A DNA stretch of 64,000 nucleotides from Idiomarina sp. A28L (lineage in GTDB: Bacteria; Pseudomonadota; Gammaproteobacteria; Enterobacterales; Alteromonadaceae): contig NZ_AFPO01000001.1 in the NCBI RefSeq assembly GCF_000218785.1, forward strand, positions 124,001 through 188,000. Direction: 5' to 3'. Positions within the stretch are counted from its first letter, which is position 1. Each line of letters starts with the position of its first letter. Shown here in pieces: positions 9,294 to 19,357 of this stretch. Made by a program: the position numbers and the translations under genes. The notes under the pieces are model-generated. The model searched no databases, was not told the origin of the DNA, and worked only from the letters and a program-made list of their open reading frames with translations.

Positions 9294-10298
9294 CTATCTA
9301 TGTTCGCGCAACTGTTTCGATATCTGTAGCACAGCCATTGCATAGAGCGGGCTATGGTTGTAACGCGTGATGGCGTAAAAATTCGGTAAACCAACCCAAT
9401 AGGAATAATTGCCCTCAGGTTCTTCAAAAGCGAATAAACGCGCAGGCGTGGCATCAGGAAGTGCGGTAATAAAGTGAATGTTGTGCTCACGCAGCTCACC
9501 TACAGTATGGGTAAGAACTTGGCCGCGGCCCGAGGTTAGCTCATCTATTGGCGTATTTTCGCTAACCCAAGCAGGAACTGCCGCTGGTTGATTTGCTTGC
9601 CAACGATGTTCTGCAAAGTAGTTAGCAACACTGCCAATGGCATCGTCTACGTTACCCATAAGGTCGCGTACACCATCACCATTAAAATCTACGGCATAAT
9701 GGCGATAACTTGAAGAAATAAACTGACCAAACCCCATGGCACCGGCATAAGAGCCTAGGATTTCAGTAGCTGGTAGGTTTTCTTCTTCGCTTAATTGAAT
9801 AAACTGGCGAAGTTCGCCGCGAAAAAATGTTTGCCGAGGTGGGTAATGAAACCCAAGGGTATACAATGCATCAAGCACCCTATGGCGGCCCATGATAGTG
9901 CCGTAGAATGTTTCTACGCCCATGATGGCAACAATAATTTCGGGTGCTACGCCGTATGTTTCGGCAGCGCGGTTTAGCGTTTCTTCATTCTCATTCCAGA
10001 ATTCAATACCAGCATCTAAACGGCGTTGGGTTAAGAATATTTTATAATATTCGTGCCAAGGGCGTGCTTCCCATGGTCGCGTAATTGAATCGATAATATC
10101 TTGGCTTTTTATCGCTTCGCGCAGAAGGGCCTCAGTGCGCGTTCGAGGAATATTATATTCTTGCTCTAACTCTTGAATAAACGCGCGTTCGGCTTCGCTC
10201 CAATCATTTGCTAACGCACCTTGCCCAAAGAAGCAGCCCGCTATCATAACGGAAGCTAGTACTCGAGGGCGTAATAATGAGCTCAAAATACGTTGCAT
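9294..10298 (-). CDS. mltB: Lytic murein transglycosylase B
   Basis: 334 residues with an N-terminal signal peptide ending near GQGALA-N. The catalytic region contains IMGVETFYG, with the conserved glutamate, followed by the family block ATEILGSYAGAMGFGQF and the EF-hand-like loop DFNGDGVRDLMG. Cleaves glycan strands to 1,6-anhydromuropeptides. I see no lipobox cysteine at the processing site (the C22 within MIAGCFFGQG could serve, but the context is poor), so it may be soluble periplasmic rather than a lipoprotein. AAGGA 7 bases upstream supports the start. It lies 17 bases downstream of rodA. Confidence 0.93.
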   Translation of the reverse strand: MQRILSSLLRPRVLASVMIAGCFFGQGALANDWSEAERAFIQELEQEYNIPRTRTEALLREAIKSQDIIDSITRPWEARPWHEYYKIFLTQRRLDAGIEFWNENEETLNRAAETYGVAPEIIVAIMGVETFYGTIMGRHRVLDALYTLGFHYPPRQTFFRGELRQFIQLSEEENLPATEILGSYAGAMGFGQFISSSYRHYAVDFNGDGVRDLMGNVDDAIGSVANYFAEHRWQANQPAAVPAWVSENTPIDELTSGRGQVLTHTVGELREHNIHFITALPDATPARLFAFEEPEGNYSYWVGLPNFYAITRYNHSPLYAMAVLQISKQLREHR

Positions 10299-10315
10299 AA
10301 ATTAATCCTTAAAAA

Positions 10316-11437
10316 CTATGTTGATTGGCTAATTGCTAGCCGCCTATGAGTTGCAATACCCATAATAATGCCAAACCCAGCCATCATTGTAACCATTGAA
10401 GTACCACCGTAACTAATCAACGGAAGCGGTACTCCTACTACGGGTAAAACACCGGAAACCATACCTATGTTAACCAGTACGTAGATGAAAAATGTAAGAG
10501 TGATGCTGCCACCGAGAATACGTTGAAAATTACTTTGTGCTCGAATAGACAACAACATGCCACGAAAAATCACAAAGCTATACAAAATAAGTAAGCCAAC
10601 AACCCCAATAAAGCCAAACTCTTCGCTAAATACAGAAAAAATAAAATCGGTATGGCGTTCGGGCAAAAACTCCAGTTGCGATTGGGTACCTTGCAGCCAA
10701 CCTTTTCCTTCAACACCACCCGAACCAATGGCTATTTTCGATTGAATAATGTGGTAACCAGAACCGAGAGGATCGCTCTCTGGATTTAAAAAAGTAAGTA
10801 CTCGCTGGCGTTGATATTCACGTAGTAGAAAAAACCAAAACACCGGTAATGAAGCACCGAGTGTAAGTGCGCCAGTAAACACCAATCGCCAACTCATGCC
10901 CGCAAGGAACAGCGCAAAAATACCTGAGCTTGCTACAAGTACCGATGTACCTAAATCCGGTTGCCGAGCTATAAGTAGGGTGGGCGCCAACACCAAAAGA
11001 AGGCCACCTAATACCTGTAAGAAGCGAATAGGCACGGGATTTCGCGCGCAATACCAAGCAAGCATTATAGGTACTGCCAATTTCATTATTTCTGAGGGCT
11101 GAATTCGAGTTACACCAATATCAAGCCAACGTTGTGCGCCTTTACCGGTAACGCCAAAAAACATCACCGCTACCAACATCAGTAGCCCAGCAATGTATAC
11201 CGGTACTGCATAGTTACGAAAAGTATCAGGTGCAATTTGGGCAACGATGAACAGCACCCCGAATGAAATTCCCATACGAATTACTTGCCGTTGAACCAAT
11301 CCCAAATCTTGCCCACCGGCACTATAGATAACGAATAAGCTCACACAGCAAAGGGCAATTAAGCCTAGGAATAAGGGGCCATCGATATGCAATTTAGCCA
11401 ACCATGGGTTACGTTGCCGTTCTTCAGTTGTTTGCAT
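10316..11437 (-). CDS. rodA: Rod-shape glycosyltransferase RodA
   Basis: 373 residues, about ten membrane segments. SEDS-family peptidoglycan polymerase that works with PBP2 in lateral wall growth. The conserved blocks are visible: KGAQRWLDIGVTRIQPSEIMKL, the RQPDLGTS loop with the catalytic Asp, and the C-terminal LPLISYGGTSM. The ATG lies inside the end of mrdA (14-base overlap), which suggests coupled translation of the two partners in a complex. Confidence 0.97.
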   Translation of the reverse strand: MQTTEERQRNPWLAKLHIDGPLFLGLIALCCVSLFVIYSAGGQDLGLVQRQVIRMGISFGVLFIVAQIAPDTFRNYAVPVYIAGLLMLVAVMFFGVTGKGAQRWLDIGVTRIQPSEIMKLAVPIMLAWYCARNPVPIRFLQVLGGLLLVLAPTLLIARQPDLGTSVLVASSGIFALFLAGMSWRLVFTGALTLGASLPVFWFFLLREYQRQRVLTFLNPESDPLGSGYHIIQSKIAIGSGGVEGKGWLQGTQSQLEFLPERHTDFIFSVFSEEFGFIGVVGLLILYSFVIFRGMLLSIRAQSNFQRILGGSITLTFFIYVLVNIGMVSGVLPVVGVPLPLISYGGTSMVTMMAGFGIIMGIATHRRLAISQST

Positions 11438-13337
11438 CGGCTTCCTCGTCTTCTATGGCTTGCAGTATAGCCGCCTTTTCCTCGTCGTTGGCAAAGTAAT
11501 AATCCATTAATGCTCGTGAAACAGGTGCCGCATTTCTGCCACCGCCGCCAACGTTTTCTAAGGCAATAGCCACTACAATCTCAGGGTATTCTGCGGGGGC
11601 ATATCCTATATAGGTAGCATTATCACGAAAACGTTCCGCAACATCTTCAATATCCGGGCGCTCATCGGTTTCATCACTTAAGGCTACAACTTGAGCCGTT
11701 CCGGTTTTTCCTGCGGCGGTGTAGGGCGCATTTACAAATGCTAATCTAGCTGTTCCGCGCGCATCGGTAATAGTTGCCTGCATAGCCTTTTTTATTGTCT
11801 GCCAATGCGCAGGATCGCTTAAAACCAGCGGTGGATTTTCGATAATATCAGTCAGCTCAATAGCATTCTGTTCGCCAATACCTCGCAGTAAGCGTGGTTG
11901 TAGCCGCCGACCTTCAGTGGCGATTATACTAGTTGAAGTAGCTAGTTGCAGAGGTGTTACTGTCCAAAAACTTTGGCCGATACCAATGGAAAGTGTTTCA
12001 CCGTGATACCAAGGTTCATTGTAGCGAGCGCGTTTCCAGCCTCTATCGGGCATTAAGGCCGTGCTTTCTTCGGATATATCAATACCGGTGCGTTTACCAA
12101 AGCCCATTTCGCCCATAAAGCTGGAAATGTTATCAATTCCTAGCTGAAAAGATAAATCGTAGTAGTAAGTATTGCAGGATTCAGCAATAGCTTTGGTGAT
12201 ATCCACCCAGCCATGGCCATGCTGCCGCCAATCTCGGAATCGCCGTTCAACGCCATCAAGCTTATACCAACCAGGGTCCCATATTCTTGATTCGGCAGTA
12301 ATAACCCCAAGATGTAAGCCTAGAACGCCTAAATGAGGCTTAATAGTTGAAGCAGGGGCGTAGCGCCCTTGGGTTGCGCGGTTAATTAAAGGGTTGGAGG
12401 TGTTATTCAGTAATTCTCGATATTCTGCACTAGAAATCCCGCCTACGAATAAGTTTGGGTCGTAACCCGGGTTTGAATACAGTGCCAAAATACCACCGGT
12501 GTTGGCATCTAAAACAATAATAGCGCCACGCCGACCACGCAGCTGGGCTCGAGCCACTTGCTGATAGCCAAGATCGAGCTCTAAATGTATATCTCTGCCG
12601 GGTGTTGGTGGATTGAAATCGAGGGTACGGACAACGCGCCCACGGTTATTTACTTCAACCGTTTGGTAACCTACTTCGCCATGCAAAATATTTTCGTAAT
12701 GCCGCTCAATACCGAGCTTGCCAATTGTTCGCGTAGCGGCGTATTGAGCATATAACTCCTGCTCTCGCAAACGAATTACATCTTGCTGATTGATACGGCC
12801 AACATACCCGAGTGCATGGGTAAGTAAATCTCTGTGGGGATAAAAGCGTTGTAGGCGGCCTTCGATATTAATACCGGGAAACTGATGCTGTACACTGGCA
12901 AAGCGCGCAACTTGGTATTCATTTAAGTTATCGAACAGAGTTATTTGCGGGAATCGGCGAGGTTGATTCAATCGCGAATAGAAATTTTCGGAAGTATCTG
13001 CCGGTAACGCTAAAAGTTCTACAAGTTGCTCAATAGCAATTCGCATTTCAGAAACTTCAGCCGGGGAAACCTCCAAGCTGTAAACAGGGGTATTGTCGGC
13101 TAGTAAAGTGCCATTGCGATCATAAATAAGCCCGCGATTCGGAGCTACCGGAAGAACAACGATACGGTTACTGTTGGATCGAGTTTGAAACTCTTGGAAG
13201 TTGGTAACTTGAATTTTATAGAGGTTAGCGAGTAAGCCGAGAAACACAATAACAACAATACTTAAACTAACAATAGCTCGGCGCCCGTATAAGGCTGATT
13301 CTGCTTGATGATTTCGAATCGGAACGCGTTTTTTCAT
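11424..13337 (-). CDS. mrdA: Penicillin-binding protein 2 (elongation transpeptidase)
   Basis: 637 residues. One N-terminal membrane segment (about residues 20-42), a PBP dimerisation domain, then a transpeptidase domain with STIKPH (catalytic Ser in SxxK), SCNTYY (SxN) and KTGTAQV (KTG). Cross-links peptidoglycan during elongation with RodA, encoded next. The length matches E. coli PBP2 (633). It begins 7 bases after rlmH. The C terminus is acidic (EEKAAILQAIEDEEAD). Confidence 0.97.
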   Translation of the reverse strand: MKKRVPIRNHQAESALYGRRAIVSLSIVVIVFLGLLANLYKIQVTNFQEFQTRSNSNRIVVLPVAPNRGLIYDRNGTLLADNTPVYSLEVSPAEVSEMRIAIEQLVELLALPADTSENFYSRLNQPRRFPQITLFDNLNEYQVARFASVQHQFPGINIEGRLQRFYPHRDLLTHALGYVGRINQQDVIRLREQELYAQYAATRTIGKLGIERHYENILHGEVGYQTVEVNNRGRVVRTLDFNPPTPGRDIHLELDLGYQQVARAQLRGRRGAIIVLDANTGGILALYSNPGYDPNLFVGGISSAEYRELLNNTSNPLINRATQGRYAPASTIKPHLGVLGLHLGVITAESRIWDPGWYKLDGVERRFRDWRQHGHGWVDITKAIAESCNTYYYDLSFQLGIDNISSFMGEMGFGKRTGIDISEESTALMPDRGWKRARYNEPWYHGETLSIGIGQSFWTVTPLQLATSTSIIATEGRRLQPRLLRGIGEQNAIELTDIIENPPLVLSDPAHWQTIKKAMQATITDARGTARLAFVNAPYTAAGKTGTAQVVALSDETDERPDIEDVAERFRDNATYIGYAPAEYPEIVVAIALENVGGGGRNAAPVSRALMDYYFANDEEKAAILQAIEDEEADANN

Positions 13338-13344
13338 GTTTTAA

Positions 13345-13815
13345 TTATTCGCGATGATAAGGGTGATTACTCAATAAACTCCAAGCTCGAAATAGAGCTT
13401 CAGCAATAACAACACGAACCAGCGGATGAGGCAAGGTTAACGGCGATAAAGACCAACGTTCATCTGCTCTTGCTTGGCATTCTGATGATAGACCCTCAGG
13501 GCCGCCCACTAAAAAAGCAACATCGCGGCCATCAAGTTGCCATTGCTGCATTCGCTGTGCAAGTTTGTGGGTATCCCAAGGCTTACCATTTACTTCTAAG
13601 GTAACAACATGTGTAGGGCCTTTTAATGCCGCTAACATTTTCTCGCCTTCTTGCTGAGTAAGTTTCCCTACATCAGCTTTTTTGCCGCGCTTACCAGCTT
13701 GTATTTCAATTAAATCGAGGGGCAACTCAGGAGGCATCCGTTTAGCATATTCTTGATAGCCGGTGGAAATCCAACTTGGCATTTTGCTGCCCACTGCGAT
13801 TAATTGTAAACGCAT
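13345..13815 (-). CDS. rlmH: 23S rRNA pseudouridine-1915 N3-methyltransferase RlmH
   Basis: 156 residues, a SPOUT-fold methyltransferase that modifies pseudouridine 1915 in helix 69 of 23S rRNA. The knotted SAM-binding region is visible ([12 protein letters not shown] ... [26 protein letters not shown]). The length equals that of the E. coli protein (155). It sits 9 bases after rsfS, the standard pairing. Confidence 0.97.
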   Translation of the reverse strand: MRLQLIAVGSKMPSWISTGYQEYAKRMPPELPLDLIEIQAGKRGKKADVGKLTQQEGEKMLAALKGPTHVVTLEVNGKPWDTHKLAQRMQQWQLDGRDVAFLVGGPEGLSSECQARADERWSLSPLTLPHPLVRVVIAEALFRAWSLLSNHPYHRE

Positions 13816-13824
13816 AGATCCGGC

Positions 13825-14142
13825 TTAACCCCAGAGCTTTTCAAGTTGGTAAAAATCACGAGTACTATCTTGCATTACATGAGCAACAACAGGGCCGAAA
13901 TCTACTAAAACCCATTCGCCATCATCTTCACCTTCCATGCCTAAGGCTATTTCGCCCACATGTTTCGCTTCAAGAGCAACGTGCTTTGCAATACTGCGTA
14001 CGTGCGTTTTCGAGTTTCCAGAGCAGATAACTAAAAAATCGGTAACATCAGTTTTATCACGGATATCAAGAACTTGGATATCGCGGCCTTTCAGGTCTTC
14101 AATTTTGCTGAGAATAAAATCTCGTAATTGTTCGGTTTGCAA
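13825..14142 (-). CDS. rsfS: Ribosomal silencing factor RsfS
   Basis: 105 residues, binds uL14 of the large subunit and blocks joining of the subunits in starvation. I place the start at a TTG giving MQTEQLRDFILSKIEDLKGRD, because AGGAG lies 10 bases upstream and the protein then aligns with E. coli RsfS (MQGKALQDF...) residue for residue and in length. An ATG 45 bases further upstream, at 14187, is in frame but has no aligned counterpart. The core DVTDFLVICSGNSKTHVRSIA and the final YQLEKLWG are family hallmarks. Confidence 0.94.
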   Translation of the reverse strand: MQTEQLRDFILSKIEDLKGRDIQVLDIRDKTDVTDFLVICSGNSKTHVRSIAKHVALEAKHVGEIALGMEGEDDGEWVLVDFGPVVAHVMQDSTRDFYQLEKLWG

Positions 14143-14213
14143 CGCTGGGTTACTCCTATAGAATTTGTCAACCGCAGAGTGTACCACGAGTGTAGGGCTT
14201 GATGCAGCTATCG

Positions 14214-14855
14214 CTAGCGGTAAAGATTATGTTCGCGAATATAATTCCAAACCGGCTCCGGTAATAATTCTGGGCGTTCTTGATGATTTCGTAATTGTTG
14301 GCGCAATTCGGTTGCCGAAATATCTAGCGGCTGGGTAGTAGCAATAAAAATCTTACCGTTGCCGCTTTGCATTTCTTCGCTTTTGCATTGCCGTTCTTGT
14401 AATAATGCTTTCACCTCATTACTAGCATTTTCCAGAGCATAACCAGGCCTTGGAATTACAATGAAATGCGCAAAATCAAATAGGCGTTGCCAATGTTGCC
14501 AATCAGGAAGGTTTAACAAACTGTCCATGCCAATAATAAAGTATAACGTGGCATCGGCTGAAACTGTGTGAAAATGCTTAAGGGTAGGTAATGTGCGGGA
14601 AGGTAAGCCTTGCCGTAGTTCCCAATCATTAACAACAAAGCGCTTATCTAATTGGCAAGCGGCATCCAGCATGCCAAGCCTGTGAGTGTTTAGAACTTCT
14701 GGCTGTTGGCGGTGTGGCGGAGCGCACGTAGGTAGTAAGTGAATGCATTCAAAATTAAAAGCTTTTGCAACCTCAAGAATTGGCTGTAAATGCCCCCAAT
14801 GTACGGGGTCGAAGGTGCCACCCACAATTGCTATTTGCCGTTTTGTATTTGCCAT
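14214..14855 (-). CDS. nadD: Nicotinate-nucleotide adenylyltransferase
   Basis: 213 residues, the E. coli length. Adenylates nicotinate mononucleotide in NAD synthesis. The nucleotidyltransferase motif GGTFDPVHWGHL is near the N terminus and the second ATP-site motif ISATELRQQL near the C terminus. I use the ATG giving MANTKRQ, with GAGAG 9 bases upstream; TTG and GTG codons just before it are less likely starts. It begins 2 bases after the holA stop. Confidence 0.95.
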   Translation of the reverse strand: MANTKRQIAIVGGTFDPVHWGHLQPILEVAKAFNFECIHLLPTCAPPHRQQPEVLNTHRLGMLDAACQLDKRFVVNDWELRQGLPSRTLPTLKHFHTVSADATLYFIIGMDSLLNLPDWQHWQRLFDFAHFIVIPRPGYALENASNEVKALLQERQCKSEEMQSGNGKIFIATTQPLDISATELRQQLRNHQERPELLPEPVWNYIREHNLYR

Positions 14856-14857
14856 AA

Positions 14858-15919
14858 TCACCAACTCTCGATATCTGCTGAATGAGTGAATTCTGCGAGT
14901 GTATCAAGCTTACTCAATTGTGGCATGAAGAGTAACCCTATGTGCGTAGCAAGCACTTGCGCTGATTCGCCCGAATCGCGCTTTAAAGCATATTCGAGCC
15001 GCTCCAATAAATGAATTCTGGCTTGGTTACGATAAGGCGTATCTTTTCGTGAAAGCTGCAAATAGCTATCTTGCATCGCCGGCCAAACGTTCTCTGCCGA
15101 CCAAATAGGCTGTAAGTTTTGTTTTTGCCGTTGTGCTTGGCGCAAGGCTATTAGAGTAAAATGTAAGCGCTGTAATACCCAGTGAACCAATACCGGCTCA
15201 GTGCCAGTTTCCAGCAAGCGTTGTAAACAATGTAAAAATGCTTTTGGCTTTTGTTGCAGTAGAGTATCGCGTAAAGAAAAAACATCATAGCGGCTGCTAT
15301 CTTCATTGGCCGCCTCAACTGCTTCAAGGTTGATACGTTGTTCAGGGTAAAGTAATTTAAGTTTCTCAAGCGCTTGGCTAAGAGCAAGTAGATTACCTTC
15401 GTACCAATTACATAGTTGCTGAGTAGCCTCTGAATCTAATATAAGGCCCAATTTTTCTGCGCGTTGTTGCACGAAAGCTGGTAATTTATTGCGATCAGGA
15501 GTGTAAACTGGAATAAATACACCATTCTTTTGCAGCGCTTGGAACCACTTACTTTTTTGTTGATCTTTGCGTAAATGCGCACCGAAAAGAATAAGGATTT
15601 GGTCCGGTGCTTGTGAATTGGCGAAATCGGCTAACGCGCTGCTGCCATCGCGGCCGGGTTTGGCTTCTGGAAGCTCCAACTCAATAATTTGTTTGCTAGT
15701 GAACAATGAAAGGGTGTGGCTCGCATTAAATAGGCTATCCCAGGAAAACTCTTTATCTTGAGTAAAACGCTGGCGCTCATCGAAGCCTTGCTGGCGTGCC
15801 GCTTTGCGGATCAAATCACAGCATTCGCTTACTAGGTATGGCTCATCGCCAAATACCATGTACACGGGCGCTAATGCTTGTTTTAAATGGCCGGGTAGGC
15901 GATCCGCATAAAGTTGCAA
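14858..15919 (-). CDS. holA: DNA polymerase III delta subunit
   Basis: 353 residues starting at TTG with AAAGGA about 7 bases upstream. Delta opens the beta sliding clamp within the clamp loader. The N-terminal AAA+-like part contains YMVFGDEPYLVSECCDLIR, the clamp-binding segment, and SLFTSKQIIELELPE, both aligning with E. coli HolA (343 residues). Like other delta subunits it has no Walker A motif. The order lptE-holA-nadD is that of E. coli. Confidence 0.93.
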   Translation of the reverse strand: MQLYADRLPGHLKQALAPVYMVFGDEPYLVSECCDLIRKAARQQGFDERQRFTQDKEFSWDSLFNASHTLSLFTSKQIIELELPEAKPGRDGSSALADFANSQAPDQILILFGAHLRKDQQKSKWFQALQKNGVFIPVYTPDRNKLPAFVQQRAEKLGLILDSEATQQLCNWYEGNLLALSQALEKLKLLYPEQRINLEAVEAANEDSSRYDVFSLRDTLLQQKPKAFLHCLQRLLETGTEPVLVHWVLQRLHFTLIALRQAQRQKQNLQPIWSAENVWPAMQDSYLQLSRKDTPYRNQARIHLLERLEYALKRDSGESAQVLATHIGLLFMPQLSKLDTLAEFTHSADIESW

Positions 15920-15934
15920 CTTACATCCTTTCTC

Positions 15935-16492
15935 TTATTCGATGGTTAATTGATTCAATAACAACAACAAACGATTAGCCGCTTCAGCACGCATTTCTCC
16001 AACGAGCATTTCTAACTCACGGGTTTTCGCTAAGGCGTAATTTGGGTCGTCTTGGTAATCACGCAGAATTTGAATGTTGTGTTGGGAAACCTGCCCACTT
16101 TGGGTAGTAATGGTTACTGGTAGCACATAAATTATTTCATATTCGGCAACTTGCCCAGATGGCAACATAGATAGAATACGCCGATCGAGCCTATCATCGT
16201 GCACCACTAAATGGGTGATACCTTCTTCTTGGTTAACCAGGCTGATATCACGTTGGGCGAAAATTTCTCGCACTTGTTTTCCTATCTCGCTGCGGGCGGG
16301 CGCTTCTAGCGAAATATTTTGTAATTGCGAGGTAACTTGATAATCACCTCGTAATTGAAAACTACAGGCACTCAGGAGCAACACCGCAGCTAATAAAAGC
16401 ATACCGTGTTGCCACTTGCGGGCGTTCTGCTGCAGAATATTCGCCACCGAAGTATTAACTAACAACGATGTTAACCAATTTACCCGGAACAT
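15935..16492 (-). CDS. lptE: LPS-assembly lipoprotein LptE
   Basis: About 185 residues. The lipobox is LLSA-Cys and the mature protein begins [10 protein letters not shown], as in E. coli LptE, which plugs the LptD barrel and helps deliver LPS to the outer surface. The ATG at 16492 has AAGGTG 6 bases upstream but gives an unusually long 42-residue signal peptide and lies 38 bases inside leuS. A GTG at 16447 would give a normal signal peptide ([12 protein letters not shown]...) but has no clear ribosome site. The C terminus ([17 protein letters not shown]) is typical. Identity is firm; the start is not. Confidence 0.88.
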   Translation of the reverse strand: MFRVNWLTSLLVNTSVANILQQNARKWQHGMLLLAAVLLLSACSFQLRGDYQVTSQLQNISLEAPARSEIGKQVREIFAQRDISLVNQEEGITHLVVHDDRLDRRILSMLPSGQVAEYEIIYVLPVTITTQSGQVSQHNIQILRDYQDDPNYALAKTRELEMLVGEMRAEAANRLLLLLNQLTIE

Positions 16493-19046
16493 AAATCACC
16501 TTACGTATGGTGAAACCATCGGTATATTTCTGCACTTGCGGTTGTTCAAGCGCTAGCTTTTCCATACTTGCTTTATCAATATCAGCTGGTACCGTGAGTT
16601 TTGCGCGTACTTTACCGTTTACTTGCAGTACCACGAGTTTCTCATCTTCAACTAATGCACTCTCATCTACAGTTGGCCACTGATTAAAATTGATATCGTT
16701 GTTATGCCCCAGAGCCTGCCACATACGCTCGCAAATATGCGGTGTAATCGGCGAAAGCATTAGGGTAATAGCATCCAGCGCTTCTTGCATTAGCGCTTTA
16801 TCATTATCACTGTTAACAGGCGCTTTTTGTAAATGATTACTTAGTTCCATAATAGCGGCAATGGCAGTGTTGAAGTTCTGCCGGCGGCCCATATCATCAC
16901 TAACTTTGGCAATTGTTTTGTGCACTTCACGGCGCAGTGCTTTTTCTGAGGCGCTCAGGTTTGCCACATCAAGATTAGTGCTTCCCGCAAATTCTTGGAA
17001 ATCATAAACTAATTTCCATACTCGTTTCAGGAACCGATGAGCACCCTCAACACCAGAATCCGACCATTCCAAAGTGAGTTCAGGTGGCGCGGCGAACATC
17101 ATAAATAAACGCACAGTATCGGCGCCGTATTTATCCACCATAATCTGCGGATCGATACCATTGTTCTTCGATTTCGACATCTTGCTGATGCCAGCATGAA
17201 TTACGGGTTTGCCATCTTTCGTATAGATTGCTTGGGTTACTTCGCCTTTATCGTTGCGGCTGATATCCACATCAACAGGAGAGAACCAAGATTTACCGCC
17301 GTTTTCATCTTCGCGGTAATAACTATCGGCCAGCACCATACCCTGGCAAAGTAAGCGTTTGAACGGCTCATCGGATTGCACTAAACCGGTATCGCGCATG
17401 AGTTTGTGGAAGAAACGGGCATACAGTAAATGCAAAATAGCGTGTTCAATGCCACCAATATATTGATCAACGGGTAACCAATAGTTCGCTTTCGCTGGAT
17501 CAAGCATGCCGTCGCTATGCCGTGGTGAACAATAACGCGCGTAGTACCAGCTCGATTCCATGAAGGTATCAAAGGTATCGGTTTCGTGCTCGGCAGGCAT
17601 ACCTTGGTAGGTTGTTTTGCGCCATTCCGGGTTATCTTTAATTGGCGAAGTAACGCCGTCCATTACCACATCTTCCGGTAAACGAACGGGTAATTCATTT
17701 TCTGGAACGGCAACTGATTCACCATTCTCGAGATTCAACATCGGAATCGGTGTACCCCAGTAACGTTGGCGAGAAACGCCCCAATCACGCAACCTGAAGT
17801 TTACTTGGCGTTCACCAATGCCCATTTCTTGCAATTTATTGGCAATGGCTGCAAACCCTTCTGCTGAACTTAATCCGTTGTATTCACCGGAATTAATCAG
17901 CGTGCCTTTTTCAACTAACGCCGATTCGCTGTAATCATGTTCAGTACCACTATCAATTACCGGTTGAATGCCAAGCTTATAGGCACTGGCGAATTCGAAA
18001 TCGCGTTGATCATGGGCGGGAACCGCCATCACTGCACCGGTGCCGTAATCCATAAGTACGAAGTTGGCCACCCAAACTGGAACCGATTCGCCGGTTAGCG
18101 GGTGCTTAGCGGTAAACCCGGTAGCAATACCGCGCTTTTCCATCGTGGCTAATTCAGCTTCGGCAACTTTTTGCTGCTTACAGCTCTCAACAAAATCGGC
18201 CACTTTGGGGTTTTGCTGTGCTGCTTTTTGAGCCAAAGGATGTTGTGCGGCTACCGCCATATAGGTAACGCCATAAAGCGTATCTGGGCGAGTGGTATAA
18301 ACACTCAGCGCCATATCAAACTGTTCAACTTGGAAAGTGATTTGGGCACCTTCTGAACGGCCAATCCAATTGCGCTGCATAGCTTTTACTTGGTCAGGCC
18401 AATCGTCGAGTTGATCTAAATCGCTCAATAGTTCATCTGCGTATGCTGTAATTTTCACAAACCACTGAGGAATTTCTTTTTGCTCAACTAAAGCACCAGA
18501 GCGCCAACCACGGCCATCGATCACTTGCTCGTTAGCCAGTACAGTTTGATCAACTGGATCCCAATTAACGGTAGAGTTTTTCTTGTATACCAAGCCTTTT
18601 TCATAAAGCTTAGTAAAGAACCACTGTTCCCAACGGTAATATTCAGGGTGGCAGGTAGCCATTTCACGATCCCAATCGTAACCAAAGCCCAACGCTTTTA
18701 GCTGATTGCGCATATCGCCAATATTTTGGTAGGTCCATTTCGCGGGAGCTGATTTATTTTGTATAGCTGCGTTTTCAGCGGGTAATCCGAACGCGTCCCA
18801 ACCAATAGGGTGGAGCACATTTTTGCCGAGTAAACGCTGATAGCGAGCAACAACATCACTGAGTGTGTAGTTACGCACATGGCCCATGTGCAACTTACCA
18901 CTTGGATACGGGAACATAGATAAGCAATAGAATTTTTCTTTGCTTTCATCTTCAGTAACCGTAAATACTTGATCGTTTTCCCAACGTTGCTGAACTTCAG
19001 GCTCTAGCTGTGTTGGTTGATATTGTTCCTCAATTTTCCGCGTCAT
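16455..19046 (-). CDS. leuS: Leucyl-tRNA synthetase
   Basis: 863 residues. Class I synthetase: HIGH-type motif in [16 protein letters not shown], the CP1 editing domain in the middle ([11 protein letters not shown], a threonine-rich editing pocket), then [12 protein letters not shown] and a C-terminal anticodon-binding region. Length and motifs match E. coli LeuS (860). Its substrates include the two leucine tRNAs encoded at 27544-27961. The next gene downstream, lptE, overlaps its 3' end. Confidence 0.98.
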   Translation of the reverse strand: MTRKIEEQYQPTQLEPEVQQRWENDQVFTVTEDESKEKFYCLSMFPYPSGKLHMGHVRNYTLSDVVARYQRLLGKNVLHPIGWDAFGLPAENAAIQNKSAPAKWTYQNIGDMRNQLKALGFGYDWDREMATCHPEYYRWEQWFFTKLYEKGLVYKKNSTVNWDPVDQTVLANEQVIDGRGWRSGALVEQKEIPQWFVKITAYADELLSDLDQLDDWPDQVKAMQRNWIGRSEGAQITFQVEQFDMALSVYTTRPDTLYGVTYMAVAAQHPLAQKAAQQNPKVADFVESCKQQKVAEAELATMEKRGIATGFTAKHPLTGESVPVWVANFVLMDYGTGAVMAVPAHDQRDFEFASAYKLGIQPVIDSGTEHDYSESALVEKGTLINSGEYNGLSSAEGFAAIANKLQEMGIGERQVNFRLRDWGVSRQRYWGTPIPMLNLENGESVAVPENELPVRLPEDVVMDGVTSPIKDNPEWRKTTYQGMPAEHETDTFDTFMESSWYYARYCSPRHSDGMLDPAKANYWLPVDQYIGGIEHAILHLLYARFFHKLMRDTGLVQSDEPFKRLLCQGMVLADSYYREDENGGKSWFSPVDVDISRNDKGEVTQAIYTKDGKPVIHAGISKMSKSKNNGIDPQIMVDKYGADTVRLFMMFAAPPELTLEWSDSGVEGAHRFLKRVWKLVYDFQEFAGSTNLDVANLSASEKALRREVHKTIAKVSDDMGRRQNFNTAIAAIMELSNHLQKAPVNSDNDKALMQEALDAITLMLSPITPHICERMWQALGHNNDINFNQWPTVDESALVEDEKLVVLQVNGKVRAKLTVPADIDKASMEKLALEQPQVQKYTDGFTIRKVIYVPGKLVNIVVS

Positions 19047-19075
19047 TAAACTACTACCTGTTACCTGAATTAAAC

Positions 19076-19285
19076 TTAGGAATTAAAAATCATTGCTAGC
19101 CACATTACCAGTGCAATCACAATGCCGCTTACGCCAAAAAAGAATGCTTCGATTCGGCCGGTTGCTTTTGCTTGGTTATCAGTTCCTGCAGGAGCAGGTA
19201 AACAACCAACGATTAGGCTCGCCACACCAAGGCCGGCGGAGGCTACTAAAACAGTAAATAAAATGGCATCGATTAAATTGCCCAT
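19076..19285 (-). CDS. Small two-span membrane protein of unknown function
   Basis: 69 residues from an ATG with AAGGA 7-8 bases upstream ([10 protein letters not shown]). Two hydrophobic segments, about residues 5-27 and 43-67, joined by a short polar loop containing KATGRIE; the loop is preceded by LPAPAG. There is no recognised motif. It lies between lnt and leuS, where E. coli has ybeL, but it shows no zinc-ribbon cysteines and is not related to YbeL by eye. Good ribosome site and hydrophobic pattern support a real gene. Confidence 0.7.
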   Translation of the reverse strand: MGNLIDAILFTVLVASAGLGVASLIVGCLPAPAGTDNQAKATGRIEAFFFGVSGIVIALVMWLAMIFNS

Positions 19286-19357
19286 ATTTTTTTCCTTTTG
19301 ATGATAGACCAAAGGGCTACAGTAGCCCTTAAGTGTATAGTTTTTAGAATTGATTGA

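Noticed and set aside
19312-19330. AAGGGCT/AGCCCTT hairpin between lnt and the small membrane protein gene as a terminator
   Set aside because: The stem is only 7 bp and no T run follows on the minus strand.
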